A stretch of DNA of 26,679 nucleotides from a virus. Where the stretch lies: positions 1 to 26,679 of the IMG/VR virus record IMGVR_UViG_3300025168_000553; one strand, 5' to 3'. Shown here in pieces: positions 1-6,090 of the stretch. The position numbers and the translations under genes are program-made. Within the stretch, counting starts at the first letter, position 1. Each line of letters starts with the position of its first letter. The notes under the pieces are model-generated. The model did no database searches and was not told the DNA's origin. It was given only the letters and a program-made list of their open reading frames with translations.

Positions 1-1141
1 CAGATATAATAACGTGACCAACTTGTGCTTTTTTAATTGACCCACCCATCATATCTGTGGTTACAACTTCAGAACTTATAGAGGTTCTATTTCCTTGGGT
101 TGCTGTCCATCCTGCTATATCTAACTCATGACACATACCTTCAAATTTCCTCATAACGGAACCTTCACCTTTCCATTCATCATTAAATGCACGGTCTGGT
201 AATATACAATCGATATAATCAATTAAAATCATATCAATTTTTGTACCTTCTGATATAATTTTTCTTACTTGGTTTTTAATTTGTAACATACTCATCTCAT
301 CAGATGGTAGTTTTTTTAGTATTAGTTTACCACCTGTTTTTTTCATTTCATCAGCTTTATCCAATACAGTTTCTTTGTGTTCACTTAACTTATCGTTTGG
401 TATACCGGTCCAGCAGGTAAAATGTTTTCTTTGTATTATTTTAGGGTTATCCTCAAAAAATATTTGTAGTACGTTGTATCCCATGTTAAATGCTGTGTTA
501 GCAAATCTAGTTAACATAGTTGTTTTACCAACACCTGTAGGTGCCAGAATAACACCAATTTCTCCTTTAGCTAATCCACCATTTAATATATTATCTAAAC
601 CATCAACACCTGTAGGTACTGGGTGCCTATAATCTTCCTCTAATAATTTTTCTAATTCTGTAAAAATTTCAAAACTACCTTGGTCTCCGTCACCTATCTT
701 AATAGCATCACGAATTAGTTCCTCACATTTATCATAACTTTCAAAATCACCTTTTTCCATTATACTTTCAACTTTCCTAATAGCTTTTTTAAGCTCTTGT
801 TGTTTACAGAAATTTAAACCTTTCTCTTTAATAAAAAGGTGGTCTTCAAAAGAAGCTTCTTTTATTTCTTTCAACATGTCGAAAACGTATTTTTGAGCCA
901 TTTCAGAAGAAATTTCTATTCTTGTTAACTGGTCAAGTGCATCTAAAGAAGGTGCGATTTGGTATTTTTCATAATATTCCTTAATTAGTTGCATTATTAA
1001 CCTAAAATATTGATTGTCAAAATATTTTGGTGTGATAGCGTCGATAATTGATTGGAAAAATTGATTATCGGTTATGATTAGGTTAATAAGTTTTAATTGG
1101 AAATTATATCCCAGGTAACCGAAGTTTTTATTTTCATTCAT
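1..1141 (-). CDS. Replicative DNA helicase, DnaB/T4 gp41 type (3' end beyond window)
   Basis: Partial gene: 380 codons are visible and the frame is open at the left edge. The protein should be a hexameric helicase that unwinds the replication fork 5' to 3' and partners with primase. Residues 1-150 form the helical N-terminal region. A RecA-like motor follows, with Walker A APTGVGKT at about residues 200-207 and Walker B MILIDYID with Asp near 308. WTATQGNR downstream fits the conserved DnaB Q/R region, and the last visible residues (GGSIKKAQVGHVI) resemble the DnaB-family segment before the arginine finger. T4 gp41 is 475 aa, so about 95 residues are probably missing. The start is the ATG at 1141; a second ATG lies two codons later in another frame. 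A TATTTATA box sits 16 nt upstream, directly after the stop of the preceding gene, so this gene may have its own promoter within the replication operon. Confidence 0.93.
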   Translation of the reverse strand, partial: MNENKNFGYLGYNFQLKLINLIITDNQFFQSIIDAITPKYFDNQYFRLIMQLIKEYYEKYQIAPSLDALDQLTRIEISSEMAQKYVFDMLKEIKEASFEDHLFIKEKGLNFCKQQELKKAIRKVESIMEKGDFESYDKCEELIRDAIKIGDGDQGSFEIFTELEKLLEEDYRHPVPTGVDGLDNILNGGLAKGEIGVILAPTGVGKTTMLTRFANTAFNMGYNVLQIFFEDNPKIIQRKHFTCWTGIPNDKLSEHKETVLDKADEMKKTGGKLILKKLPSDEMSMLQIKNQVRKIISEGTKIDMILIDYIDCILPDRAFNDEWKGEGSVMRKFEGMCHELDIAGWTATQGNRTSISSEVVTTDMMGGSIKKAQVGHVIIS

Positions 1142-1157
1142 TTAAAATTTCTTTAAT

Positions 1158-1165
1158 TATAAATA
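1158..1165 (-). promoter_or_regulatory. TATTTATA box upstream of the helicase gene
   Basis: Reading on the minus strand, TATTTATA ends 16 nt before the helicase ATG and begins just after the stop codon of the upstream gene. It is followed by an A-rich leader (ATTAAAG). The same 8-mer occurs at six other sites listed here, mostly 13-24 nt before start codons. Function as a promoter -10 element is inferred from position and recurrence. No TTGACA-like -35 is visible 17 nt upstream. Confidence 0.45.
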
Positions 1166-1170
1166 CATTA

Positions 1171-1611
1171 TTAGTCTACAATGAGACTGTAATCTTGGTA
1201 GTTAGTGGTAACTTTTTTTCTTGAGAGTACCTCTGTCAATTCTCTTAGTATAGCAGATATTCGTGGTCTGATATCTACCGTATATCTAACTTTCGGGGGA
1301 TAGATGTCGGCATGAAGAATTCTAGAGTATATAGACTTGCTACCTTTTTTAATTGTTATCGTAAAATTCTCTTCTTCTTCACTGTTTTTATTTTCATAAT
1401 TTCTACCACCACACTCTGATAAAAGTAGTGTTTTCCATTTTAATTCCTCTTTCATGTTGTCACATATATCCGAAATTGCGTAGTGTAAATCTAACGAATT
1501 AGTCGCTAAATTATTAAAATTTCTTACACTAAAGTATCTCTGACATACGATGTTATCATTTAATTTTAGAATGAATTCACATTTTTGCATATTTTCTGTT
1601 TTAAATTTCAT
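1171..1611 (-). CDS. Unknown protein, 146 aa, in the replication operon
   Basis: I do not recognise a family. The protein is mixed charged/hydrophobic with no signal peptide or membrane segment. It has a central acidic run (NSEEEENF) followed by a basic TITIKKGSKSIY stretch and a C-terminal half that alternates like beta strands (YTVDIRPRISAILREL). Its start ATG overlaps the end of the 5' nuclease gene by 11 nt, which suggests coupled translation and the same transcript. An alternative start at Met8 cannot be excluded. The position between a 5' nuclease and the replicative helicase suggests, but does not show, a role in replication (T4 has small accessory factors such as gp59 in comparable places). 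Coding status is well supported by the uninterrupted frame and tight packing. Confidence 0.75.
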   Translation of the reverse strand: MKFKTENMQKCEFILKLNDNIVCQRYFSVRNFNNLATNSLDLHYAISDICDNMKEELKWKTLLLSECGGRNYENKNSEEEENFTITIKKGSKSIYSRILHADIYPPKVRYTVDIRPRISAILRELTEVLSRKKVTTNYQDYSLIVD

Positions 1612-2617
1612 TATTTTTAGTTTTATTTTTTTTATAAAAATCTTTTTCTATTCGGGATAACCTTAAAAAAGGTTTAATAAAGTCCACCCAAGAATCACCC
1701 CCCTTAGGTAAAATATTAAGAATTCCATCTGACATCATCAAGTTTAATGCATTTTTCCAATCTCTACCCTCAGGGTCTAAAGATTCTTTACTTAAACCTA
1801 ATACACCTTCTTTAGCTTTGTCAGTTAAAAAATCTTTACCCATTTTTATTATTTCTAGGTTTTTTTCTAATATGGGTAAACCTAATGTACCCCTTTTAGT
1901 TACTCCGTTTATTATATTAGTTTCTCTTTTATTTAATTTTTTTTTATTACTTATATTTTCTATGATATAATTTAAGTCTACTTCCTTGTCTTTAATTTCA
2001 GGTATCATATTTAATAATGACTTTACACCAACTAAACTTATACCGTGTATATTATCAGAAGAGTCACCACAGACTGCTTTAACTAACCTAACATTTTCTG
2101 GTATTATAAAACAACCGTTTAAGGGTACCAAGTCTCCTTTTTTGAATAACTTGTTTATGGACATTATATATACCGATACGTTTTTTGAAATAAGTTGGAG
2201 TAGGTCTCTATCTAATGTAAGTATTATGGTTTCCTCTTTTGTTAGGTTGCAATACTCCGCTATCATATCATCAGCTTCGCACATCTCAAACTCTCCTTGC
2301 CTTACATAAAGTTCTTCTAGGTACTCTTGTACTCTTAATTTTTGTCTATAAAATGAGTCTAGTTCTTCTTGTGGTTTGTTAGAATTTCTTCTATTTTCTT
2401 TGTATTCTGGATATATTTTTCGTCTAAAAGATGCATTATCTTTCCCATCCCAAAAAACAACTGTTTTTGTTATTACGTTATTTTCTATCTGAAATGCTAA
2501 TGTTTTTAGGAAATGGAATAACCCACCTATGTGAGCGTCACCATTGTACATATTTTTAATTCCGTGAAAACCAGTTTTTAATAGTGAGTTACCATCAACT
2601 AGGAGTGTTCTTTGCAC
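1601..2617 (-). CDS. 5'-3' exonuclease / flap endonuclease, RNase H type (T4 Rnh-like)
   Basis: Predicted FEN-1 family nuclease that removes RNA primers and 5' flaps during lagging-strand synthesis. The expected acidic metal ligands are visible in order: Asp8 (LLVDGNS), Asp57 (VVFWDGKD), Glu114, Asp116 and Asp117 (EADDMIAEY), Asp136 and Asp138 (LTLDRDLL), then Asp185 and Asp188 (GDSSDNIHG) leading into the helix-hairpin-helix region (GISLVGVKSLL). FRRKIYPEYKENRR matches the DNA-binding arch region. Length is 338 aa against 305 for T4 RNase H. The motif spacing is closer to bacterial Pol I-type 5' nuclease domains. The start is GTG at 2617: an in-frame TAG lies a few codons upstream, and the next Met (residue 23) would remove the essential Asp8. 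It lies 33 nt after the FKBP gene and overlaps the 146-aa gene by 11 nt. Confidence 0.92.
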   Translation of the reverse strand: MQRTLLVDGNSLLKTGFHGIKNMYNGDAHIGGLFHFLKTLAFQIENNVITKTVVFWDGKDNASFRRKIYPEYKENRRNSNKPQEELDSFYRQKLRVQEYLEELYVRQGEFEMCEADDMIAEYCNLTKEETIILTLDRDLLQLISKNVSVYIMSINKLFKKGDLVPLNGCFIIPENVRLVKAVCGDSSDNIHGISLVGVKSLLNMIPEIKDKEVDLNYIIENISNKKKLNKRETNIINGVTKRGTLGLPILEKNLEIIKMGKDFLTDKAKEGVLGLSKESLDPEGRDWKNALNLMMSDGILNILPKGGDSWVDFIKPFLRLSRIEKDFYKKNKTKNNEI

Positions 2618-2650
2618 ATTATAAATCTAAAGGGTTAAACAATTTTTTTA

Positions 2651-3082
2651 CTATACTACTTCAACAAGTTCTATTTCAAACTTAAGTTCTTCACCAGCTA
2701 ATGGGTGGTTTAAATCTACATTAATAGATTCTTCTAGGACTTTAATTATCTGTCCTTGGATTGGTCTGCCCATGCTGTCTTGGCCTTGTACGAATCCATT
2801 TTTTTCAAATTTAAACCCTTCTGGAAATTCTTTTTTCTCTACTAATACTACAGCTTCATCCATATAGGGGCCATAAGCTTCTTCTGCTTTTAAGTTTATT
2901 TCTACTTTATCACCAACATCTAAGTTTTTTACCGCCTCATTAAAGCCCTTTAGTAACTTACCATCGTCTATAGCAAATTCCAATGGCTCTTTTCTATCTC
3001 TACTATTATCAAAAACTTCACCGTCTTTTAAAGTTCCTACATAGTGTACTTTTACTTTATCACCTTCTTTTAATTTAGTCAT
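2651..3082 (-). CDS. FKBP-type peptidyl-prolyl isomerase, SlyD-like
   Basis: Cytoplasmic prolyl isomerase/chaperone. The FKBP half is split as in SlyD: VHYVGTLKDGEVFDNS (residues 12-27) and GFNEAVKNLDVGDKVEI come first, then AYGPY starts the insert-in-flap chaperone domain (about 67-120), and the chain returns to FKBP with the SlyD-type NHPLAG motif at residues 125-130 and a final beta strand. Length 143 aa matches a SlyD core, and the His/Cys-rich metal-binding tail of E. coli SlyD is absent. Its ATG overlaps the uvsX stop by 8 nt (ATGACTAA), so it should be translated by coupling to UvsX. The family call is strong. Its role in a phage replication operon is unknown; folding or stabilising phage replication proteins, or modulating a host protein, are possibilities. 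Confidence 0.95.
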   Translation of the reverse strand: MTKLKEGDKVKVHYVGTLKDGEVFDNSRDRKEPLEFAIDDGKLLKGFNEAVKNLDVGDKVEINLKAEEAYGPYMDEAVVLVEKKEFPEGFKFEKNGFVQGQDSMGRPIQGQIIKVLEESINVDLNHPLAGEELKFEIELVEVV

Positions 3083-4079
3083 TTTCTTTTTCTATTTTTA
3101 AATCGAAATCACCACCTACGCCTAATTGTTCAGACCAAAATGTAGCATTTTCTTGTTTATAATTATCTATTGATTTCTTTTCCTCACTAGCTTCTCTACC
3201 AGCTATAAATCCGTGTGGTGTTATAAGTATTTTTCCATCTTCATACCCTAAACCATTAACATGATTTTTCATAATTGTTATTTTAGTTCTAGTAGCAAAC
3301 TTCACCTTTCTTTTTTCTTTTACAGCCGAAATATTAGTTGTTCCTGCATTTTTTTGATTACCGAATCTAAATACTAGTGTTGAGTTTAACCATAGCGATT
3401 CACCACCTTTGGCTTTGATTTTTGGTTGGCCAAATGGGTTGTCGGGTAATTCTACCCAAGGTTGATTTACAACGACTAGTGTATTTGTGTGTTTAGAGTC
3501 TTGTCTTCTAGATTTACCTATTCTTTGGTTAAGTCCCATTCCAATCTTATCAGCTAAGGTAGCTGCGTTATGCATTTTACCACCTTTACCATCAAAAGTC
3601 ATTTTACAAGGTACTGAACCTACTGAATCCCACAAAAATAATAAATCATACTCTAACTCACCTTTATCTTGAGCGTCTAATAATTCATTTACATAATCAG
3701 TAATCTGTTCTATGTATTGGAAATCATTGTTGAATAAGAAGAACCCATCCCAATCTATTTCACCGGTAGTTTCATCCACAACTTCTTCACAATCAAAACC
3801 TAAAAGTTTAGCGTGTTCAAAGCCCCATTTTTGTTCTGTAATTATTAATACTGGTAATATTCCCTTACTTTGTGCATCAACAGCTGCCTTTATTAAAGCT
3901 GTGGTCTTTCCTGTGTCTGAATGACCTAGGAACATTTGTAAATGACCCATAGCTGGACCTGGTAAACCAGTAGCATCAAGGAAAGCTTCCCCTAAATCAA
4001 AAAATCTTTCTGGTTTAAAGTTAGCTTTCTTTGAGAACTTGCTTTTTAATTCTGAGAATGTTCTTTTTTTCAATGCCAT
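3075..4079 (-). CDS. uvsX: UvsX-like RecA-family recombinase
   Basis: ATP-dependent strand-exchange protein for recombination-dependent replication and repair, which in T4 acts with gp32 and UvsY. The P-loop GHSDTGKT is at residues 52-59, a candidate catalytic Glu is at 82 (IITEQKWGF), and Walker B LLFLWDSVGS has Asp151. VVVNQPW near residue 208 corresponds to the RecA sensor-Gln region, and KAKGGESLWLNSTLVFRFG is the following L2/core strand, as in UvsX. Length is 334 aa against 391 for T4 UvsX. It begins 9 nt after the gp32 gene and overlaps the FKBP gene by 8 nt. The chain ends in a charged tail (KIEKEND). A distant bacterial RecA is less likely given the gp32 neighbour and the shape of the P-loop. 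Confidence 0.93.
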   Translation of the reverse strand: MALKKRTFSELKSKFSKKANFKPERFFDLGEAFLDATGLPGPAMGHLQMFLGHSDTGKTTALIKAAVDAQSKGILPVLIITEQKWGFEHAKLLGFDCEEVVDETTGEIDWDGFFLFNNDFQYIEQITDYVNELLDAQDKGELEYDLLFLWDSVGSVPCKMTFDGKGGKMHNAATLADKIGMGLNQRIGKSRRQDSKHTNTLVVVNQPWVELPDNPFGQPKIKAKGGESLWLNSTLVFRFGNQKNAGTTNISAVKEKRKVKFATRTKITIMKNHVNGLGYEDGKILITPHGFIAGREASEEKKSIDNYKQENATFWSEQLGVGGDFDLKIEKEND

Positions 4080-4088
4080 GTCTCTTAA

Positions 4089-4955
4089 TTAAAATGGTAA
4101 ATCTGTATCCTGTGGGTCGTTTGCTTGTGGGTCAGCACTACCTAAAGTTGTTGTTTGTGTAGTATTCTGTACAGAATTAGGGTCATCGTACACATACTTC
4201 TTAAGTTCTGAATCCCATACTGGGTCTAAACCTTTAGATATTGCTTCTAGATATTCTACTGGTTTTTGTGAGTATACATCTCTCCAAGTTCTTTCATCAC
4301 CTGACCACTCTTTTGCTTGAGCTGGGTCTGTCGATAATACTCCTGGGTCTTCGTACATAACTGAAGATACTGTTGTGTATTCACCTCTACCACCTGGTAA
4401 TGGTACCGCTTGTAAGATTAGTATTAAATCTCTACCTTCATTAATATCGGTCACGTCACCTTTATTTCTCCAGATTGGTATAATCTTATCGATTGGTCCG
4501 TCACCTTTCCAATTATGTTTAAATCTCCAAAACTTAACACCATCTTCTTCATTATCTCTATCCACAACTTTTACAATGTAAAATTTTTGTGAACGATAAG
4601 AACGTGCTAATTCTTTTGATTGTGCGTCACCCGCTAATCTTAAAGCTTCTTCAACTTCATTTAATGGACTTCTTTCACCGGATGGTTTTCCAGTTTCATC
4701 TTTTCCTGGGTCATAAAGTTTTTGCCACCTTCCCTGTACTTGTACATTGTGGAAAAATACTTCTTTAAATGGTGATGAACCATCTGTTGTAGGTACTATT
4801 CTGATTCTTTTTTCCCCTTGTTTTGTTCCTTTTGGTAACATTATAGAAAGATATTGTTTCATTCTTTCTTCTGATGTCATTTGTGGTTTCGTGGAACCAC
4901 CACTTTGTTTGTTTTTCTCATATTGAGCTAAAACCGCGTCTAAACTATTACTCAT
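4089..4955 (-). CDS. Single-stranded DNA-binding protein, T4 gp32-like, Cys-free
   Basis: Coats ssDNA at the fork and supports UvsX filament formation. The call rests on length (288 aa, T4 gp32 301), the adjacency to uvsX, and the gp32-like OB core: IRIVPTTDG, VFFHNVQVQGRWQKLYDPG (about residues 67-85), SQKFYIVKVVDRDNEEDGVKFWRF and the GRDLILILQ region. The N-terminus (SLDAVLAQYEKNK) stands where T4 has its cooperativity domain. Two differences from T4 gp32: there is no cysteine at all, so the zinc site is absent and replaced by a polar loop, and the acidic low-complexity tail (NDPQDTDLPF) ends like the bacterial SSB tip. An 88-nt leader with a sigma70-like promoter precedes it, making it the first gene of the replication operon. 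Confidence 0.88.
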   Translation of the reverse strand: MSNSLDAVLAQYEKNKQSGGSTKPQMTSEERMKQYLSIMLPKGTKQGEKRIRIVPTTDGSSPFKEVFFHNVQVQGRWQKLYDPGKDETGKPSGERSPLNEVEEALRLAGDAQSKELARSYRSQKFYIVKVVDRDNEEDGVKFWRFKHNWKGDGPIDKIIPIWRNKGDVTDINEGRDLILILQAVPLPGGRGEYTTVSSVMYEDPGVLSTDPAQAKEWSGDERTWRDVYSQKPVEYLEAISKGLDPVWDSELKKYVYDDPNSVQNTTQTTTLGSADPQANDPQDTDLPF

Positions 4956-4996
4956 AAAATTATTTTTTAATTATTGTTAATAAAACTATATAGGTA

Positions 4997-5025
4997 ATAA
5001 TAGTAAACGATTTTTATATTGTCAA
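4997..5025 (-). promoter_or_regulatory. Sigma70-like promoter of the gp32/uvsX operon
   Basis: On the minus strand TTGACA (5025-5020) is followed by exactly 17 nt and then TATTAT (5002-4997): a perfect -35 box and a one-mismatch -10 box at ideal spacing. Transcription would start near 4990, giving about a 35-nt leader to the gp32 ATG. It lies in the only larger gap of the replication region. This differs from the TATTTATA sites elsewhere and may be an early promoter. Confidence 0.6.
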
Positions 5026-5043
5026 ACTATTTTGGTGGATTTT

Positions 5044-5796
5044 TTACTCGTCTTCAGAATCTGGGTCAAAACTATTTTTAATGTCACTTTCATTGTAATC
5101 ATTAACATCTTCAGGTTTTAAAATATACTCTTTTTTTCCTGTCTTATCAAAGACTTCTTCTTTATCGTTAAAAAAGTCACTTAATGTTTTGTTGAATGGT
5201 CCACTATCATATTTTCTTAGACCAAGTTTTTCTTCTTGGGTCTTTGGTCTGTACTCTTCTAGTTTATCTTCTAAACTACTTATTTTACTTACCATATCAT
5301 CCATAGATGTTAGGTGCGTTTCTAAGTCAGATAATTTACTCATTAGGTCATCTAAACTTTCAGTATTTTTAGCTAATATATCTTTTTGGTCGGATAGTTC
5401 AGTATTTGTTTCATCTTGTTTTGTTACCAAATCAGTAACTTCTAGTTCTGTAGTATCTTCAGTAGATTCTGTACCACTTAAATCTGTGGTGTCATCAATA
5501 TCCACACTCATGTCTTCAATATCCCCTTCACCATCTACTTCAGTATCTACTTCAGTATCTACTTCAGTATCCACTTCCGCATCTGGGTCTAAAGGAATAT
5601 CTAAATCTTCTTCCTCTTGTTCACCCATTTCTTGTTGTCGGTTAACGAATTTTTTTAAAGTGTCTGAAGCACCTAACTTATCTTCAAATCCAGAACCACT
5701 ATTAATCATTTGTTCTTCTAAGTTATTAGCGTTGTGAGATAGGTTGTTAAACCTAGCCAACTCCTGTAAAAGTTTTTCTTCTAATTCTCTAGCCAT
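5044..5796 (-). CDS. Acidic coiled-coil protein of unknown function, 250 aa
   Basis: No family function recognised. The N-terminal helix (about residues 1-30) is followed by an extremely acidic Asp/Glu/Thr/Val linker (60-125) holding a four-residue TEVD repeat. A heptad-rich predicted coiled coil follows (about 125-185: hydrophobics spaced in SLDDLMSKLSDLETHL and MVSKISSLEDKLEEY). The conserved-looking C-terminal part (EYRPKTQEEKLGLRKYDSG, then DFFNDKE and YILKPEDVNDY) is probably the folded functional region. No signal or membrane segment. It overlaps the upstream 79-aa gene by 8 nt and closes the unit that begins at 6028. The elongated, acidic, coiled-coil design would suit a scaffold or a virion assembly factor, but this is only inference. 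Confidence 0.8.
   Translation of the reverse strand: MARELEEKLLQELARFNNLSHNANNLEEQMINSGSGFEDKLGASDTLKKFVNRQQEMGEQEEEDLDIPLDPDAEVDTEVDTEVDTEVDGEGDIEDMSVDIDDTTDLSGTESTEDTTELEVTDLVTKQDETNTELSDQKDILAKNTESLDDLMSKLSDLETHLTSMDDMVSKISSLEDKLEEYRPKTQEEKLGLRKYDSGPFNKTLSDFFNDKEEVFDKTGKKEYILKPEDVNDYNESDIKNSFDPDSEDE
5533..5580. repeat. 12-nt tandem repeat encoding TEVD
   Basis: Plus-strand unit atctacttcagt occurs three times without a mismatch (5533-5568), followed by a degenerate fourth copy (atccacttccgc). The period of 12 keeps the reading frame and encodes Thr-Glu-Val-Asp on the minus strand, inside the acidic linker of the 250-aa protein. Copy number could vary by slippage. Confidence 0.9.
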
Positions 5797-6028
5797 TTAA
5801 TAATTGTTTTACGTCCCCTGAAGGTGATTCCACCTGCACTTTACGATTTACTCTTATAGAGTTCTCAACCCTTTCTATTAAACCATCTCTACTTCTAATA
5901 GTGTAACAAACTCCAGTATCTAAATCACAAACTTGTTGCCCTTCTGAGTTACTACCATTTTCCGCAATATTATCTGTTTTTTTGCCTAAAAAATTACCTA
6001 GCTTTTGTTTTATACTTTCTGAAATCAT
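5789..6028 (-). CDS. Small unknown protein, 79 aa
   Basis: Unrecognised. The N-terminus is an amphipathic basic helix (SESIKQKLGNFLGKK), then a polar Asn/Ser/Glu linker. A short motif with two cysteines follows (CDLDTGVCYTI), then a charged beta-like part (RSRDGLIERVENSIRVNRK and VQVESPSGDVKQLL). The C-terminal 45 residues look like a compact small domain. The start is ATG at 6028, 24 nt downstream of a TATTTATA box that has a TTGACT at 17-nt spacing. It overlaps the next gene by 8 nt and would be the first gene of a two-gene unit. Coding status is supported by the packing and the promoter-like upstream sequence. Confidence 0.72.
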   Translation of the reverse strand: MISESIKQKLGNFLGKKTDNIAENGSNSEGQQVCDLDTGVCYTIRSRDGLIERVENSIRVNRKVQVESPSGDVKQLLNG

Positions 6029-6052
6029 AATGTTTTGTTTTTTTTGTATACC

Positions 6053-6083
6053 TATAAATATATTAAAATGTAATAATAGTCAA
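6053..6083 (-). promoter_or_regulatory. Promoter with TTGACT and TATTTATA boxes
   Basis: Minus strand: TTGACT (6083-6078), 17 nt, then TATTTATA (6060-6053), 24 nt before the ATG of the 79-aa gene. This is the only TATTTATA site with a recognisable -35 at standard spacing. That supports the idea that the 8-mer acts as a -10-type element. The boxes lie in the 62-nt gap between the hub gene and the 79-aa gene. Confidence 0.55.
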
Positions 6084-6090
6084 CCTATTA

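Noticed and set aside
375-632. 85-aa plus-strand open frame
   Set aside because: Antisense to the helicase P-loop region, which translates convincingly on the minus strand.
5533-5580. Direct repeats as a possible CRISPR or iteron array
   Set aside because: Units are 12 nt with no spacers, in frame with TEVD codons of a protein-coding gene. Explained by coding repeats.
5189-5737. 182-aa plus-strand open frame, Ser-rich
   Set aside because: It is the mirror of the acidic 250-aa gene: the Ser/Thr/Val composition results from the antisense of Asp/Glu-rich codons. No promoter, no start context.
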